From NCBI RefSeq assembly GCF_010977555.1, contig NZ_CP048815.1:4704501-4768500 (forward strand): a stretch of 64,000 nt of DNA. The letters are read 5' to 3'. Below the pieces are notes generated by a model. That model was given only the letters and a program-made list of their open reading frames with translations. It was not told where the DNA came from and did no database searches. Positions 44,313 to 52,295 of the stretch are shown here, one piece after another; position 1 is the stretch's first letter, and every line of letters begins with the position of its first letter. Made by a program: the position numbers and the translations under genes. The stretch comes from Caulobacter rhizosphaerae (lineage in GTDB: Bacteria > Pseudomonadota > Alphaproteobacteria > Caulobacterales > Caulobacteraceae).

Positions 44313-44313
44313 A

Positions 44314-44652
44314 TCATTCGTCGCCTTCCACCGCCTCGACCTTCACCCGTCCGCGCCGCCCGAAGCCCTTGCCGCGGGACATCGGCTTGCGCTCGCCCTT
44401 GGCCTTGGCGGCGATCTCCTTGAGCTTGATGGTCTGGTTGACCGACATGGCCTGGCCGGCGCCGCCCTTTTCGGGATCGCCGAACGCGCGGCCGTAGGTC
44501 TCGATGCGCTGGGCGACCGAGCCCAGGAACTCGCCTTCCCATTCTGACAACTGGATCCCGGCCTTGTCGGCCGTGCGCTGGGCGCGCTTGAGCGCGTTGA
44601 GAGCGGCCTTGCGGGCCTGGGCTCTGGGATCGGGCGGCTTCTTGGCGCGCAT
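44314..44652 (-). CDS. Small basic hypothetical protein
   Basis: The 112-residue product has helical heptad-like stretches (AQARKAALNALKRAQRTADKAG) and a well-defined middle segment LSEWEGEFLGSVAQRIETYGRAFGDPEKG (in parts, about 35-63). The tail is basic (KGERKPMSRGKGFGRRGR). No family is recognised from memory, but the compact length and good codon use argue for a real cytoplasmic protein. It lies upstream of the right REP of the IS110 element, with gapR further upstream on the same strand. Confidence 0.7.
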   Translation of the reverse strand: MRAKKPPDPRAQARKAALNALKRAQRTADKAGIQLSEWEGEFLGSVAQRIETYGRAFGDPEKGGAGQAMSVNQTIKLKEIAAKAKGERKPMSRGKGFGRRGRVKVEAVEGDE

Positions 44653-44749
44653 GGCCGCAGACTAGCGGGCGTCGGCGGCGGGACGCACGCGGAAAAACGG
44701 CAGGTTTAACGATCGGGGACGCTCGCATGCGAGCGTCCCCAGCCGGTCA

Positions 44750-45019
44750 TCAGATCTCGCCGATGGCCGACAGGTACAGGTCCAGGATCGCATCCTCTTC
44801 CTGGCGCTTGGCGCGGTCGGTCTTGCGCAGGCGGACCACCTTGCGCAGGATCTTGACGTCGAAGCCGTTACCCTTGGCCTCGGCGTAGACTTCCTTGATC
44901 TGCTCGGCGATCTCGGTCTTCTCGACTTCCAGGCGCTCGACCCGGTCGATGATGCTCTTCAGCTGGCCCTGGGCGGTGGAGTTGAGCACATCGGCGTGCG
45001 GGGCGGCGTCGTCGGCCAT
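44750..45019 (-). CDS. gapR: Nucleoid-associated protein GapR (DUF2312)
   Basis: The ATG at 45019 gives 89 residues, the length of GapR. The coiled-coil core is STAQGQLKSIIDRVERLEVEKTEIAEQIKEVYAEAKGNGFD (in parts, residues 14-54), followed by KILRKVVRLRKTDRAKRQEEDAILDLYL. GapR encircles overtwisted DNA ahead of replication and transcription forks and helps topoisomerases in C. crescentus, where it is essential or nearly so. The gene appears to be single, with a 94-nt upstream region. Confidence 0.92.
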   Translation of the reverse strand: MADDAAPHADVLNSTAQGQLKSIIDRVERLEVEKTEIAEQIKEVYAEAKGNGFDVKILRKVVRLRKTDRAKRQEEDAILDLYLSAIGEI

Positions 45020-45113
45020 GGCAGAGGTCTCGCGAAAAGGCGGGGAAACGGAAGGCGCGGAACCTAATGGCAACGGGCCGCCAGTGGAAGGCCGATTCCC
45101 CGCTCTTTTTTCT

Positions 45114-45983
45114 TCAGCGTCCTTCCACGCGTCCGCGCGAGACTTCAGCCAGGCCGGCCAGGTCGGGCGTTTCGCCCTCGCCCGCCAGCAGCGCCTCGAG
45201 CCCGCTCTCGACCAGGTCGGCCAGCGGCAGGGCCAGGCCCTTCTCGTCGCCAGCGGCCTGGGCCAGGCGCACGTCCTTCAGCGCCAGGTCAGCGGCGAAG
45301 CCGGGCGGGTGGTAGCGGCCCTCGGCGATCATGGCGCCATAGATCTTGTAGACCGGGGCGGCGAAGATCGTGCTGGTCAGCACGTCCAGCAGATCACCCG
45401 CCGGCACGCCATGGGCCGCGCCCAGGGCGGTGGCCTCGCCCATGGCCTCGACGGCGGCGACGATCATCAGGTTGCCCGCGATCTTGACGGCGTTGGCGCG
45501 GACGGGATCCTCGCCCATCGGCCAGACCTTGGCGGCCAGGGCCTCCAGCGCGGGCATGGCCGCGGCGACGGCGTCGGCCGTCCCGGCCGCCAGCACGTTC
45601 AGCCCGCCCGCCCGCGCCACCGGCGGCCGGCCGAACACCGGCGCGGCCACGTAGCCCAGGCCCAGCGCGGCGTGGCGGTCGGCCAGCTCGCGCGCGAAGG
45701 CGGTCGAGATGGTGGCGAGATTGACGTGGACCAGGCCCGGCCGGGCGCGCGGCAGGGCTTCCAGCAGGACATCGCGGATCGCCTGGTCATGGGCCAGGAT
45801 CGACAGGACGATGTCGGTCTGCAAGGCGTCATCAGGGGCGGCGGCGACCTTGGCGCCCCGGGCCGCCAGTTCGGCGGCGGGGCCGGGCGAGCGGTTCCAC
45901 ACCGTCACGGCATGACCCTTCTCCAGCAGGGTCTCGACCATGGCCTTGCCCATGGCCCCCAGGCCGATGAAACCGATATGCAT
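45114..45983 (-). CDS. NAD-binding dehydrogenase, 3-hydroxyisobutyrate dehydrogenase family
   Basis: The 289-residue product has the dinucleotide motif GFIGLGAMGKAM near residues 4-15 and the substrate loop APVFGRPPVARAGGLNVLAAG near 113-133 (a DAPVSGG variant). The catalytic Lys region is VKIAGNLMI near 166-174, with the conserved K. The family oxidises beta-hydroxyacids or reduces glyoxylate-type semialdehydes; the substrate is not evident. It is cytosolic. A REP-like pair follows at its 5' side. Confidence 0.88.
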   Translation of the reverse strand: MHIGFIGLGAMGKAMVETLLEKGHAVTVWNRSPGPAAELAARGAKVAAAPDDALQTDIVLSILAHDQAIRDVLLEALPRARPGLVHVNLATISTAFARELADRHAALGLGYVAAPVFGRPPVARAGGLNVLAAGTADAVAAAMPALEALAAKVWPMGEDPVRANAVKIAGNLMIVAAVEAMGEATALGAAHGVPAGDLLDVLTSTIFAAPVYKIYGAMIAEGRYHPPGFAADLALKDVRLAQAAGDEKGLALPLADLVESGLEALLAGEGETPDLAGLAEVSRGRVEGR

Positions 45984-46024
45984 GGGGCGACTCCAAAAAG
46001 GCTCTGCGCGAAGCCGACGCTCCG

Positions 46025-46104
46025 CTTCATCCTGAGCTTGTCGAAGGACGAGGCGGACGCACCGCGCCAGGCGCCCTCGTCCTTCGACAAGCTCAGGATG
46101 AGGG
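46025..46104. repeat. Paired inverted REP-like elements
   Basis: CTTCATCCTGAGCTTGTCGA... (46025-46053) and the inverted CCCTCGTCCTTCGACAAGCT... (46074-46104). Same core as 17432-17470. Confidence 0.85.
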
Positions 46105-46124
46105 CTACTTAGGCGCCGGCGCGC

Positions 46125-46742
46125 CTAGAGCAAGCCGTGGCGCTCGACCACCCGCCGCAGGGCCGCCGGATCCGTGAAGTGGTAAGTGTGAAACCCGAGG
46201 GCGTCGGCGGCGGCGATATTGGCGGCGCTGTCGTCGACGAACAGCAGGTCGGCCGCTTCCAGGCCCGTGCGTTCCAGTACGATCTCGTAGATCCGCGCCT
46301 CGGGCTTGATCACCCGTTCATGGCCCGAGACCACCGTGTCGCGGAAATGCCGGAAGGCTGGGCTCATGGCCCGCACGCCGTCCCAGGTCTCGTGGGACAT
46401 GTTGGTCAGGCCGAACTGCGGGACGCCGCGCGCGGCCAGGTCCTCGATGATGGATTCGGTCTCGGAGATCGTTCCGGAGAACATTTCGTCCCAGCGGTCC
46501 CACCAGGCGGCCAGATGCTCGGCGTGGTGCGGATACTGGGCGCTGCGGGCGGCGATGTTGTCGGCGAAGGTCACGCCGCGGTCCGTCGCCGCGTGCCAGT
46601 CCAGGGTCCCGACATGCGAAAGGAACCGGTCGAGATCGGCCGGTTCCTTGAAGATCTTCGCGTAGAGCGTGCGCGGATTCCAGCGCACGATGACGTTGCC
46701 GACGTCCCAGAGCAGCGCCCTGGGAGGCCGTGCGGGCGTCAT
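46125..46742 (-). CDS. HAD-superfamily phosphatase
   Basis: The 205-residue product has motif I as LLWDVGNVIVRWN (residues 10-22), with the nucleophile Asp and a Gly replacing the second Asp, the YihX-like form. Motif II is in FGLTNMSHE (about 111-119). The Lys of motif III is in ERVIKPEARIYE near 142-153, and motif IV is LLFVDDSAANI near 165-175. It is a cytosolic hydrolase of unknown phosphate ester. Its start shares one base with the stop of rpmJ (TAATG), so it is translated from the rpmJ transcript. Confidence 0.9.
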   Translation of the reverse strand: MTPARPPRALLWDVGNVIVRWNPRTLYAKIFKEPADLDRFLSHVGTLDWHAATDRGVTFADNIAARSAQYPHHAEHLAAWWDRWDEMFSGTISETESIIEDLAARGVPQFGLTNMSHETWDGVRAMSPAFRHFRDTVVSGHERVIKPEARIYEIVLERTGLEAADLLFVDDSAANIAAADALGFHTYHFTDPAALRRVVERHGLL

Positions 46743-46867
46743 TAGCCTTGCTTGGCTTTGAAGCGCGGGTCGGTCTTGTTGATGATGTAGATGACGCCCT
46801 TGCGGCGGACCATCTTGCAGTCGCGGTGACGCGACTTCAGCGACTTCAGCGAGCTACGAACCTTCAT
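46742..46867 (-). CDS. rpmJ: 50S ribosomal protein L36
   Basis: The 41-residue product has the L36 sequence [24 protein letters not shown] and ends in the extended alphaproteobacterial tail ([12 protein letters not shown]). Only one Cys remains (RDC), so the zinc-binding CCHC set is missing; this is the zinc-independent form, matching the zinc-independent L31 at 6597. L36 is a small 23S rRNA-binding protein. It overlaps the HAD gene by one base. Confidence 0.95.
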   Translation of the reverse strand: MKVRSSLKSLKSRHRDCKMVRRKGVIYIINKTDPRFKAKQG

Positions 46868-47029
46868 GACCGTCTCTATACTCAGCGGAGAGGTTCGCGG
46901 CCGCCATGAGGGCGAAAGGAACATCCGGGATGTTTTCGGAGGCGTGCGTATAAGCAGGACAGGCGCGGGAGTCAATGCGGAGCGCGCGCCAAGCCGCACC
47001 GATCGCCGATTGACGGGCCGCCCCGGAGG

Positions 47030-47425
47030 TCACCTGCAGGTCAGGGTCAGCCGGTAGCTGTTCAGCGCGGTGTTCAAGGCCAGGGTCTCGCGCTTCATCG
47101 GATACACCTTGCCGTCGACCCTGACGTTCTGGTCCCCCGCCCAGCGGGTTTTACCGCCGTCCATGCTCTCGGCGTAATAGTACAGCACCGGACTGCTCAT
47201 GCCGGCGACGTGCTGCTTGGTGTCGCCGCCGTTCAGGCCGATCTCAGATAGAGTGGTCCAGTTTCGACGGACATCCTGGTAGCGGGCGACGAAGACGATC
47301 GACTTGCCGCATCGGTTTTGGACCGTCAGGCCGGGAATCACCGTCAGGCTGGCGCCGGCCGCGCCCGGGACCAGCAAGCTCAAGGCGATCGCGATCTTCA
47401 CGGCGGTTCTGGCGGCGATGGGCAT
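47030..47425 (-). CDS. Secreted hypothetical protein
   Basis: Start ATG 47425 (MPIAARTAVKIAIALSLL) gives 131 residues with a Sec signal cut near residue 25. The mature protein contains two Cys (VQNRCGK and the last TLTCR), possibly joined, and a beta-rich pattern (SIVFVARYQDV, VLYYYAESMDGG). It loosely recalls DUF1036-type proteins but I cannot confirm that. A start at 47470 would add 15 residues ahead of the signal. Confidence 0.65.
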   Translation of the reverse strand: MPIAARTAVKIAIALSLLVPGAAGASLTVIPGLTVQNRCGKSIVFVARYQDVRRNWTTLSEIGLNGGDTKQHVAGMSSPVLYYYAESMDGGKTRWAGDQNVRVDGKVYPMKRETLALNTALNSYRLTLTCR

Positions 47426-47576
47426 GGGTTTCCTGCCGATCCAAATTCCCTTATCGAGAGAATTTAACATATACTCGCGCTAAGCGATATGCATTTCGGA
47501 CCGCCCGGGCGCAACCTTAACCGCTCTGTCGCCCTTGTGATTGCAGCCCCGTCACGAACCCCGGTAGCCTGCCCTC

Positions 47577-48866
47577 ATGGATAGACGCGTTTTCCTCGTT
47601 CTGCTGCTGGCCGGTTGCGCCGACACCTCGACCAATGCGCCGCTGGCCCCGTCGGTCGCCCCGCCCCCGCCGCCGCGCGTGCCGCCCCCCGCCCCCGCCG
47701 CCCCCAGCGCCGACCCGGCCGCCTCCGGCCAAGCCGTCGGCTTCGACGCCTGGCTGGCCGCCTTCAAGCAGAAGGCCCTGGCCGCTGGCCTGCCCCAGCA
47801 ACTTCTGGACCGCGAGTTGGACGGGGTGACGCCCGATCCCAAGGTGATCTCGCTGGACGGCCGGCAGCCGGAGTTCTCCAAGCCGGTCGGCGACTACATC
47901 AAGGGCGTGATCAGCGACGACCGGGTGGCGGTCGGCCGCGACAAGCGCCAGAGCCTGACCTTCCTGCCGGCCATCGAGGCCCGCTACGGCGTGCCGCGCG
48001 ACATCCTGCTGGCCGTCTGGGCCATGGAATCGGCGTTCGGCAAGATCCAGGGCAATTTCGACGTCGTGCGCTCGATGGCCAGCCTGGCCGCCGACGGCCG
48101 ACGCCGCAACTGGGCCGAGGGCGAACTGATCGCCGCCCTGAAGATCATCGCCTCGGGCGAGGACACCCGCGCCCAGCTCAAGGGCTCGTGGGCCGGGGCC
48201 ATGGGCCAGACCCAGTTCCTGCCGTCCAACTACCTGTCGACCGCCGTCGACTTCGACGGTGACGGCCGGCGCGACATCTGGGGCAGCGACAGCGACAGCC
48301 TGGCCTCGGCCGCCAACCTGCTGAAGAAGGGCGGCTGGAAGCCCGGCGTAGGCTGGGCCAAGGAAGTAATCCTGCCGGCCGGCTTCGACTACGGCCTGGC
48401 CGAGGGGCCGCGCGAGGTTCCGTCGTGGTGGGAGGCCAAGGGCGTCAAGCGGGCCGACGGCCTGCCCTGGACGGCGGCCGACGCCGCCTCACCCGCCGGC
48501 CTGATCCTGCCCGCCGGTTGGTCGGGACCCGCCTTCCTGGCCCTGCCCAACCACTTCGCGATCCGCACCTACAACAACTCCACGTCCTACGCTCTGGGCA
48601 TCGGCCTGCTGGCCGACCGGTTCGCCGGAGGCGGGCCGCTGGTCGCCGCCTGGCCGGTCGAGACGCCGCTGAGCCTGGCCGACCGCATGGCCGCCCAGAT
48701 CGCTCTTGGTCGTTTGGGCTTTGACCCTGGCCCGGCCGACGGCGTGGTCGGGGCCGGCACCCGCAAGGCCCTGCGCGCCTGGCAGGCCGACCGCAAGCTG
48801 CCCGCCGACGGCTACCTGTCGTCCGACATGGTCGCCCGGCTGAAGGCCCAGGCCGGGATCAGCTAG
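47577..48866 (+). CDS. Lytic murein transglycosylase, MltB/SltB type, lipoprotein
   Basis: The 429-residue product has a lipobox LLAGC (Cys14), then a Pro/Ala-rich linker (to about 50). The SLT_2 domain spans about 54-345 with catalytic E151 in VWAMESAFG and an EF-hand-like DFDGDGRRD (225-233), as in Slt35/MltB. A C-terminal PG_binding_1 domain (about 370-425) has GRLGFDPGPADGVVGAGTRKALRAWQ in parts. It cleaves glycan strands to 1,6-anhydro ends at the outer membrane. No regulator or partner is next to it. Confidence 0.94.
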   Translation: MDRRVFLVLLLAGCADTSTNAPLAPSVAPPPPPRVPPPAPAAPSADPAASGQAVGFDAWLAAFKQKALAAGLPQQLLDRELDGVTPDPKVISLDGRQPEFSKPVGDYIKGVISDDRVAVGRDKRQSLTFLPAIEARYGVPRDILLAVWAMESAFGKIQGNFDVVRSMASLAADGRRRNWAEGELIAALKIIASGEDTRAQLKGSWAGAMGQTQFLPSNYLSTAVDFDGDGRRDIWGSDSDSLASAANLLKKGGWKPGVGWAKEVILPAGFDYGLAEGPREVPSWWEAKGVKRADGLPWTAADAASPAGLILPAGWSGPAFLALPNHFAIRTYNNSTSYALGIGLLADRFAGGGPLVAAWPVETPLSLADRMAAQIALGRLGFDPGPADGVVGAGTRKALRAWQADRKLPADGYLSSDMVARLKAQAGIS

Positions 48867-49306
48867 CGGACGGTGATGTCCACCGCGATCCGGCGGACCG
48901 CGCCATCGGGGCTGGAGCCCTGCAGCACCATCCGGTCGTGACCGGTATAGCCCGCGGCGGCGGTGTAGAAGGCCTGGTGGCCCGGCACCTTGCGGTCGTT
49001 GCAGGCCGAGCGCGGATTGGCCGGCGGGAAGGCCACGTAATAGGGTTCGTCCTTGACCACCGCCGCGCCATGGGCCGGCTGTTCCAGGATGGTCAGGGTG
49101 GCGTCCGGCGTCTGGGCCGAGCAGTCGGGGTTGATGGCGGCGTTGGCCCAGACCCGGACCGGCGTGCTGCCGACCACGGCCTTGTCCACGTGCAACCTTT
49201 GATAACCGGAAGCCGGCAGATGCGGCTGGGCTGATGCGCCGGCGGCGACGGCGACGGCGACGGCCAAGCCCGCCGTGCAGGCCAGGATGAATAGCTTGGA
49301 ACCCAC
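48863..49306 (-). CDS. Secreted hypothetical protein
   Basis: The 147-residue product starts at a GTG (49306) preceded by AGGGAG and has a signal peptide (about 1-26, ending ASA). The mature protein has two or more Cys (NPDCSAQ, SACNDRK) and a beta-rich sequence including VVGSTPVRVWANAAINPDC. I recognise no family. Its stop shares a CTAG with the stop of the convergent transglycosylase gene. Confidence 0.7.
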   Translation of the reverse strand: MGSKLFILACTAGLAVAVAVAAGASAQPHLPASGYQRLHVDKAVVGSTPVRVWANAAINPDCSAQTPDATLTILEQPAHGAAVVKDEPYYVAFPPANPRSACNDRKVPGHQAFYTAAAGYTGHDRMVLQGSSPDGAVRRIAVDITVR

Positions 49307-49391
49307 GGTCGATCTCCCTGAAGCGACACCTCGCGGAGGCTGCGCGCCGTTCGTTGCGCGACTGTTTCAGGCTTGGAACAGGCGGGGGCCC

Positions 49392-50720
49392 TCAGTGCGG
49401 GCCCGTGGCGTCGATCGAACTGGCGTCCACCACCTGCGCCTCGTCACGGGCTTCGCGGGGAGCCGAGGCGTCGCCGACCCGGCGCATGACGGGATCGATC
49501 AGGGCGTAGGCTACTAGGCCGGCCAGCAAAGCCATGTTCATCAGATAGGGCGACGGATGGGCCCACTTGTAGAGCGCCACGCCCAGCACCGGGGCGATGA
49601 TCACCGAGGCGCCGTTGATGGCGCTGATCGCCCCGGCCACCGCCCCCTGCTCCTCGTGTCCCACCGACAGCGAGGCGCCGGCCGTGAAGCCGGGCCGGGC
49701 GAAGCCGTAGCCCAGGCTGCACAGGGCGAAGCCGACCACCAGGGTATGGTAGTCGGGCGAGAAGGCGACGATCAGGTTGCCCAGGGCCGCGCAGCCCGCG
49801 CCCAGCCACAGCAATTGGCGCGGCGCCAGCCGCAACATGCGGATCAGGCCCCATTGGGCCAGCAGGCTGGCCACGGCGCCGGCCATCATCGCCACCCCGG
49901 CGAAGGCCGCCGCCTTGGCCGGCGTAATGTTCAGCTTGTCGATGACCATGAAGCCCAGGGTCTGCTGGTTCACCGTCTGGGCGCTGGCCAGCAGGAAGCC
50001 GTAGAGGACGAAGGGCATGATCCGCCGGTCGTTCCAGCGCACCCGGGCCCGGGGCTTGGCCGACACGCCGGCCTCGCGGTCCGGGATCTCCTCGGGACGT
50101 TCGGGCAGGCCGCGCAAGACCAGCACCAGCACCACGCCGGCGATCAGCGCGAACGAGAACATCGGTCCCGACAGGGCCAGCAGCGGGAAGACCAGGAACG
50201 GCGCGACGGCGGGCCCCAGGATCGTGCCCAGGCCGCTGGCCGAGGCCATGGTGGCCAGGGCGTTGGTGCGGTCGGCCGGCGCCGTGCGGTCGGCGACATA
50301 GGCCTGGGCCGCGGGGTTGGAGGCGCTGCCGACCAGGCCGAAGATCCCCCGCGACAGGGCCGCCCCGGCGAACACCGCCAGCGGCGCCATCAGGCCCTTC
50401 AGTCCCATCAGGATGAAGAAGCCGAAGCCTAGCATCGACACCGCGAAGCCCGCCATGCCCAGGATCACCATCGGCTTGCGGCCGCGCTTGTCGGACATCC
50501 GCGCCCAGACCGGCGACATCACGCCCCACAGCAAGGCCGACAGCGAGAAGATCGAGCTGATCAGTACGTCGGGAATGCCCACCTGGCGGCCGATGGCCGG
50601 CAGCACCGTCTGCAGGGCGGTGTTGCCGGCGGCGCTGGACAGCAGAACGGCGAACAGGATGGCGAAGGCCCGGCCCTTGGCCTTGTCGTCCAGGCGGACA
50701 TCCGGGCTGGCGGCGCTCAT
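49392..50720 (-). CDS. MFS transporter, TetA-like 12-span type
   Basis: The 442-residue product has about 12 membrane spans in two halves. The loop motif MSPVWARMSDKRGRKPMVILG (residues about 68-88, in parts) is motif A of the drug/H+ antiporter family. The central cytoplasmic loop (about 200-235) is charged. The C-terminal tail of about 30 residues is acidic. It probably exports a small molecule at the expense of the proton gradient. GGGGAAGC precedes the ATG. Divergent from motA across 163 nt. Confidence 0.88.
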   Translation of the reverse strand: MSAASPDVRLDDKAKGRAFAILFAVLLSSAAGNTALQTVLPAIGRQVGIPDVLISSIFSLSALLWGVMSPVWARMSDKRGRKPMVILGMAGFAVSMLGFGFFILMGLKGLMAPLAVFAGAALSRGIFGLVGSASNPAAQAYVADRTAPADRTNALATMASASGLGTILGPAVAPFLVFPLLALSGPMFSFALIAGVVLVLVLRGLPERPEEIPDREAGVSAKPRARVRWNDRRIMPFVLYGFLLASAQTVNQQTLGFMVIDKLNITPAKAAAFAGVAMMAGAVASLLAQWGLIRMLRLAPRQLLWLGAGCAALGNLIVAFSPDYHTLVVGFALCSLGYGFARPGFTAGASLSVGHEEQGAVAGAISAINGASVIIAPVLGVALYKWAHPSPYLMNMALLAGLVAYALIDPVMRRVGDASAPREARDEAQVVDASSIDATGPH

Positions 50721-50883
50721 GCTTCCCCTCCGACGCGCGTGGCTGGTTGGTCCGGCCTATGGCGTCAAACACCTGTTAGGCGGGTGCGGCGAATGGCGCA
50801 ACAGCGCCGCAAACCCCCGCTCACCTTGGATTAAGCATTAACGGCGATGATCACGGCGCAAGTTACCCGGGGCCTTCCACGTC

Positions 50884-51753
50884 ATGTTCCAGATCATCGG
50901 CATTGTCCTGCTGTTCGGCCTCGTGTTCGGCAGCTTCATCATGTCGGGCGGCAAGATGGACGTGATCATCGAAGCCGCGCCGCACGAGTTGATGTGCATT
51001 CTGGGCGCGGGCATCGCCTCGTTCCTGATCTCGAACTCGATGACCGTCATCAAGGCCACCGGCGGCGGCTTCGGCAAGATCTTCAAGGGTCCCAAGTGGA
51101 AGACCTCGGACTATCGCGACCTGTTGAGCCTGCTATTCCTGCTGACCAAGACGATGAAGTCCAAGGGCGTCATCGCCCTGGAAAGCCACATCGAAAAGCC
51201 CAACGACAGCTCGATCTTCCAGCGCTATCCGAAGATCACCAAGGACCACTTCGCCGTCGACTTCATCTGCGACACCCTGCGGATGATGACCATGAACCTG
51301 GAAGATCCCCACCAGGTCGAGGATGCGATGGAGAAGCAGCTGGAAAAGCACCATCACGAAGGCCTGGCCCCGGCCCACGCCCTGCAGAGCCTGGCCGACG
51401 CCCTGCCCGCCCTGGGCATCGTCGCCGCCGTGCTGGGCGTCATCAAGACCATGGGCTCGATCACCGAGCCGCCGGCCGTGCTGGGCGCGATGATCGGCGG
51501 CGCCCTGGTGGGCACCTTCCTCGGCGTGTTCCTGGCCTATGGCCTGGTCGCCCCGTTCGCCACCCGCCTGACCGCCGTGGTCGACGAGGAAGGCGCGTTC
51601 TACAAGATCATCCAGTCGGTCCTGGTCGCCCACCTGCACGGCAACGCCGCCCAGATCAGCGTCGAGATCGGCCGCGGCAACGTGCCGAGCGAGGCCCAGC
51701 CCAGCTTCCTGGAGCTGGAAGAAGCCCTGCAGGCGATCCCGAACGAGGCCTGA
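50884..51753 (+). CDS. motA: Flagellar motor stator protein MotA
   Basis: The 289-residue product has four membrane helices at about 2-21, 33-52, 170-190 and 202-225. The conserved Pro-bearing SLADALPALGIVAAVLGVI (164-182) lines the proton channel, and the cytoplasmic domain has charged residues for FliG contact. It forms the stator ring with MotB, which is not next to it; in Caulobacter the two genes are known at separate loci. The upstream region has the phrase TTAAGCATTAAC (50832-50843). Confidence 0.94.
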   Translation: MFQIIGIVLLFGLVFGSFIMSGGKMDVIIEAAPHELMCILGAGIASFLISNSMTVIKATGGGFGKIFKGPKWKTSDYRDLLSLLFLLTKTMKSKGVIALESHIEKPNDSSIFQRYPKITKDHFAVDFICDTLRMMTMNLEDPHQVEDAMEKQLEKHHHEGLAPAHALQSLADALPALGIVAAVLGVIKTMGSITEPPAVLGAMIGGALVGTFLGVFLAYGLVAPFATRLTAVVDEEGAFYKIIQSVLVAHLHGNAAQISVEIGRGNVPSEAQPSFLELEEALQAIPNEA

Positions 51754-51888
51754 CGCGCCCGATCACGGGACGATCACGGATCCGTGAACAATTGTCTTGC
51801 CCCTGCCATGGAACTGATGTTCTGTGACCGGGCGACACGGCCCAGCCGGGCCGTCGTCGCCAGACAAGCAGTCGCAAGGGAAGTCCCT

Positions 51889-52209
51889 ATGACCACCAAG
51901 ATTCTCCGCTCGATCCTGATCGCCGGCATGGCCGTCTCGGCCTTGTCGCTGGCCGCGTGCGGCAAGAAGGCCGACGAGTCGGCCGACGCCTCGACGAAGG
52001 CCGCTCAGGACGCCGCCGCCTCGGCCAGCACGGCCACGGACGCGGCTTCGAACGCCGCCGTCGCCGCCGCCGACGCCAACAAGGCGGCCGCCGACGCCGC
52101 CGCCGCGCCGGCCGCCCAGGACGCGACGACCGCCGCCGAAGCGCCCGGCACGGCCCCCGCTCCGGCCGCCACGACGCCCGAAAAGAAGGCCGAGCCGGCC
52201 GCTCACTAG
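51889..52209 (+). CDS. Alanine-rich small lipoprotein
   Basis: From ATG 51889 the product is 106 residues with lipobox LAAC (Cys24). The mature part is about half alanine, with ADxxxKAAADAAA-type repeats that should form a continuous amphipathic helix, ending in a Pro/Ala/Lys tail (APAPAATTPEKKAEPAAH). Such Lpp-like lipoproteins can link outer membrane and wall, but no covalent anchor Lys is identifiable. A terminator follows at once. Confidence 0.8.
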   Translation: MTTKILRSILIAGMAVSALSLAACGKKADESADASTKAAQDAAASASTATDAASNAAVAAADANKAAADAAAAPAAQDATTAAEAPGTAPAPAATTPEKKAEPAAH

Positions 52210-52235
52210 AAGCCGGTTCGCCTCACCGCGATCGG

Positions 52236-52266
52236 AAGGGCCGTCCGCGAGGGCGGCCCTTCTTTT
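52236..52266 (+). terminator. Intrinsic terminator of the Ala-rich lipoprotein gene
   Basis: AAGGGCCG pairs with the facing CGGCCCTT; CTTTT follows. Confidence 0.8.
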
Positions 52267-52295
52267 ATGGGCGCTCGCGGCCCTATAAGCGGCGG

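Noticed and set aside
50830..50845. TTAAGCATTAAC upstream of motA as a CtrA box
   Set aside because: Spacing between the TTAA halves is 3 nt, far from the N7 of the CtrA consensus.
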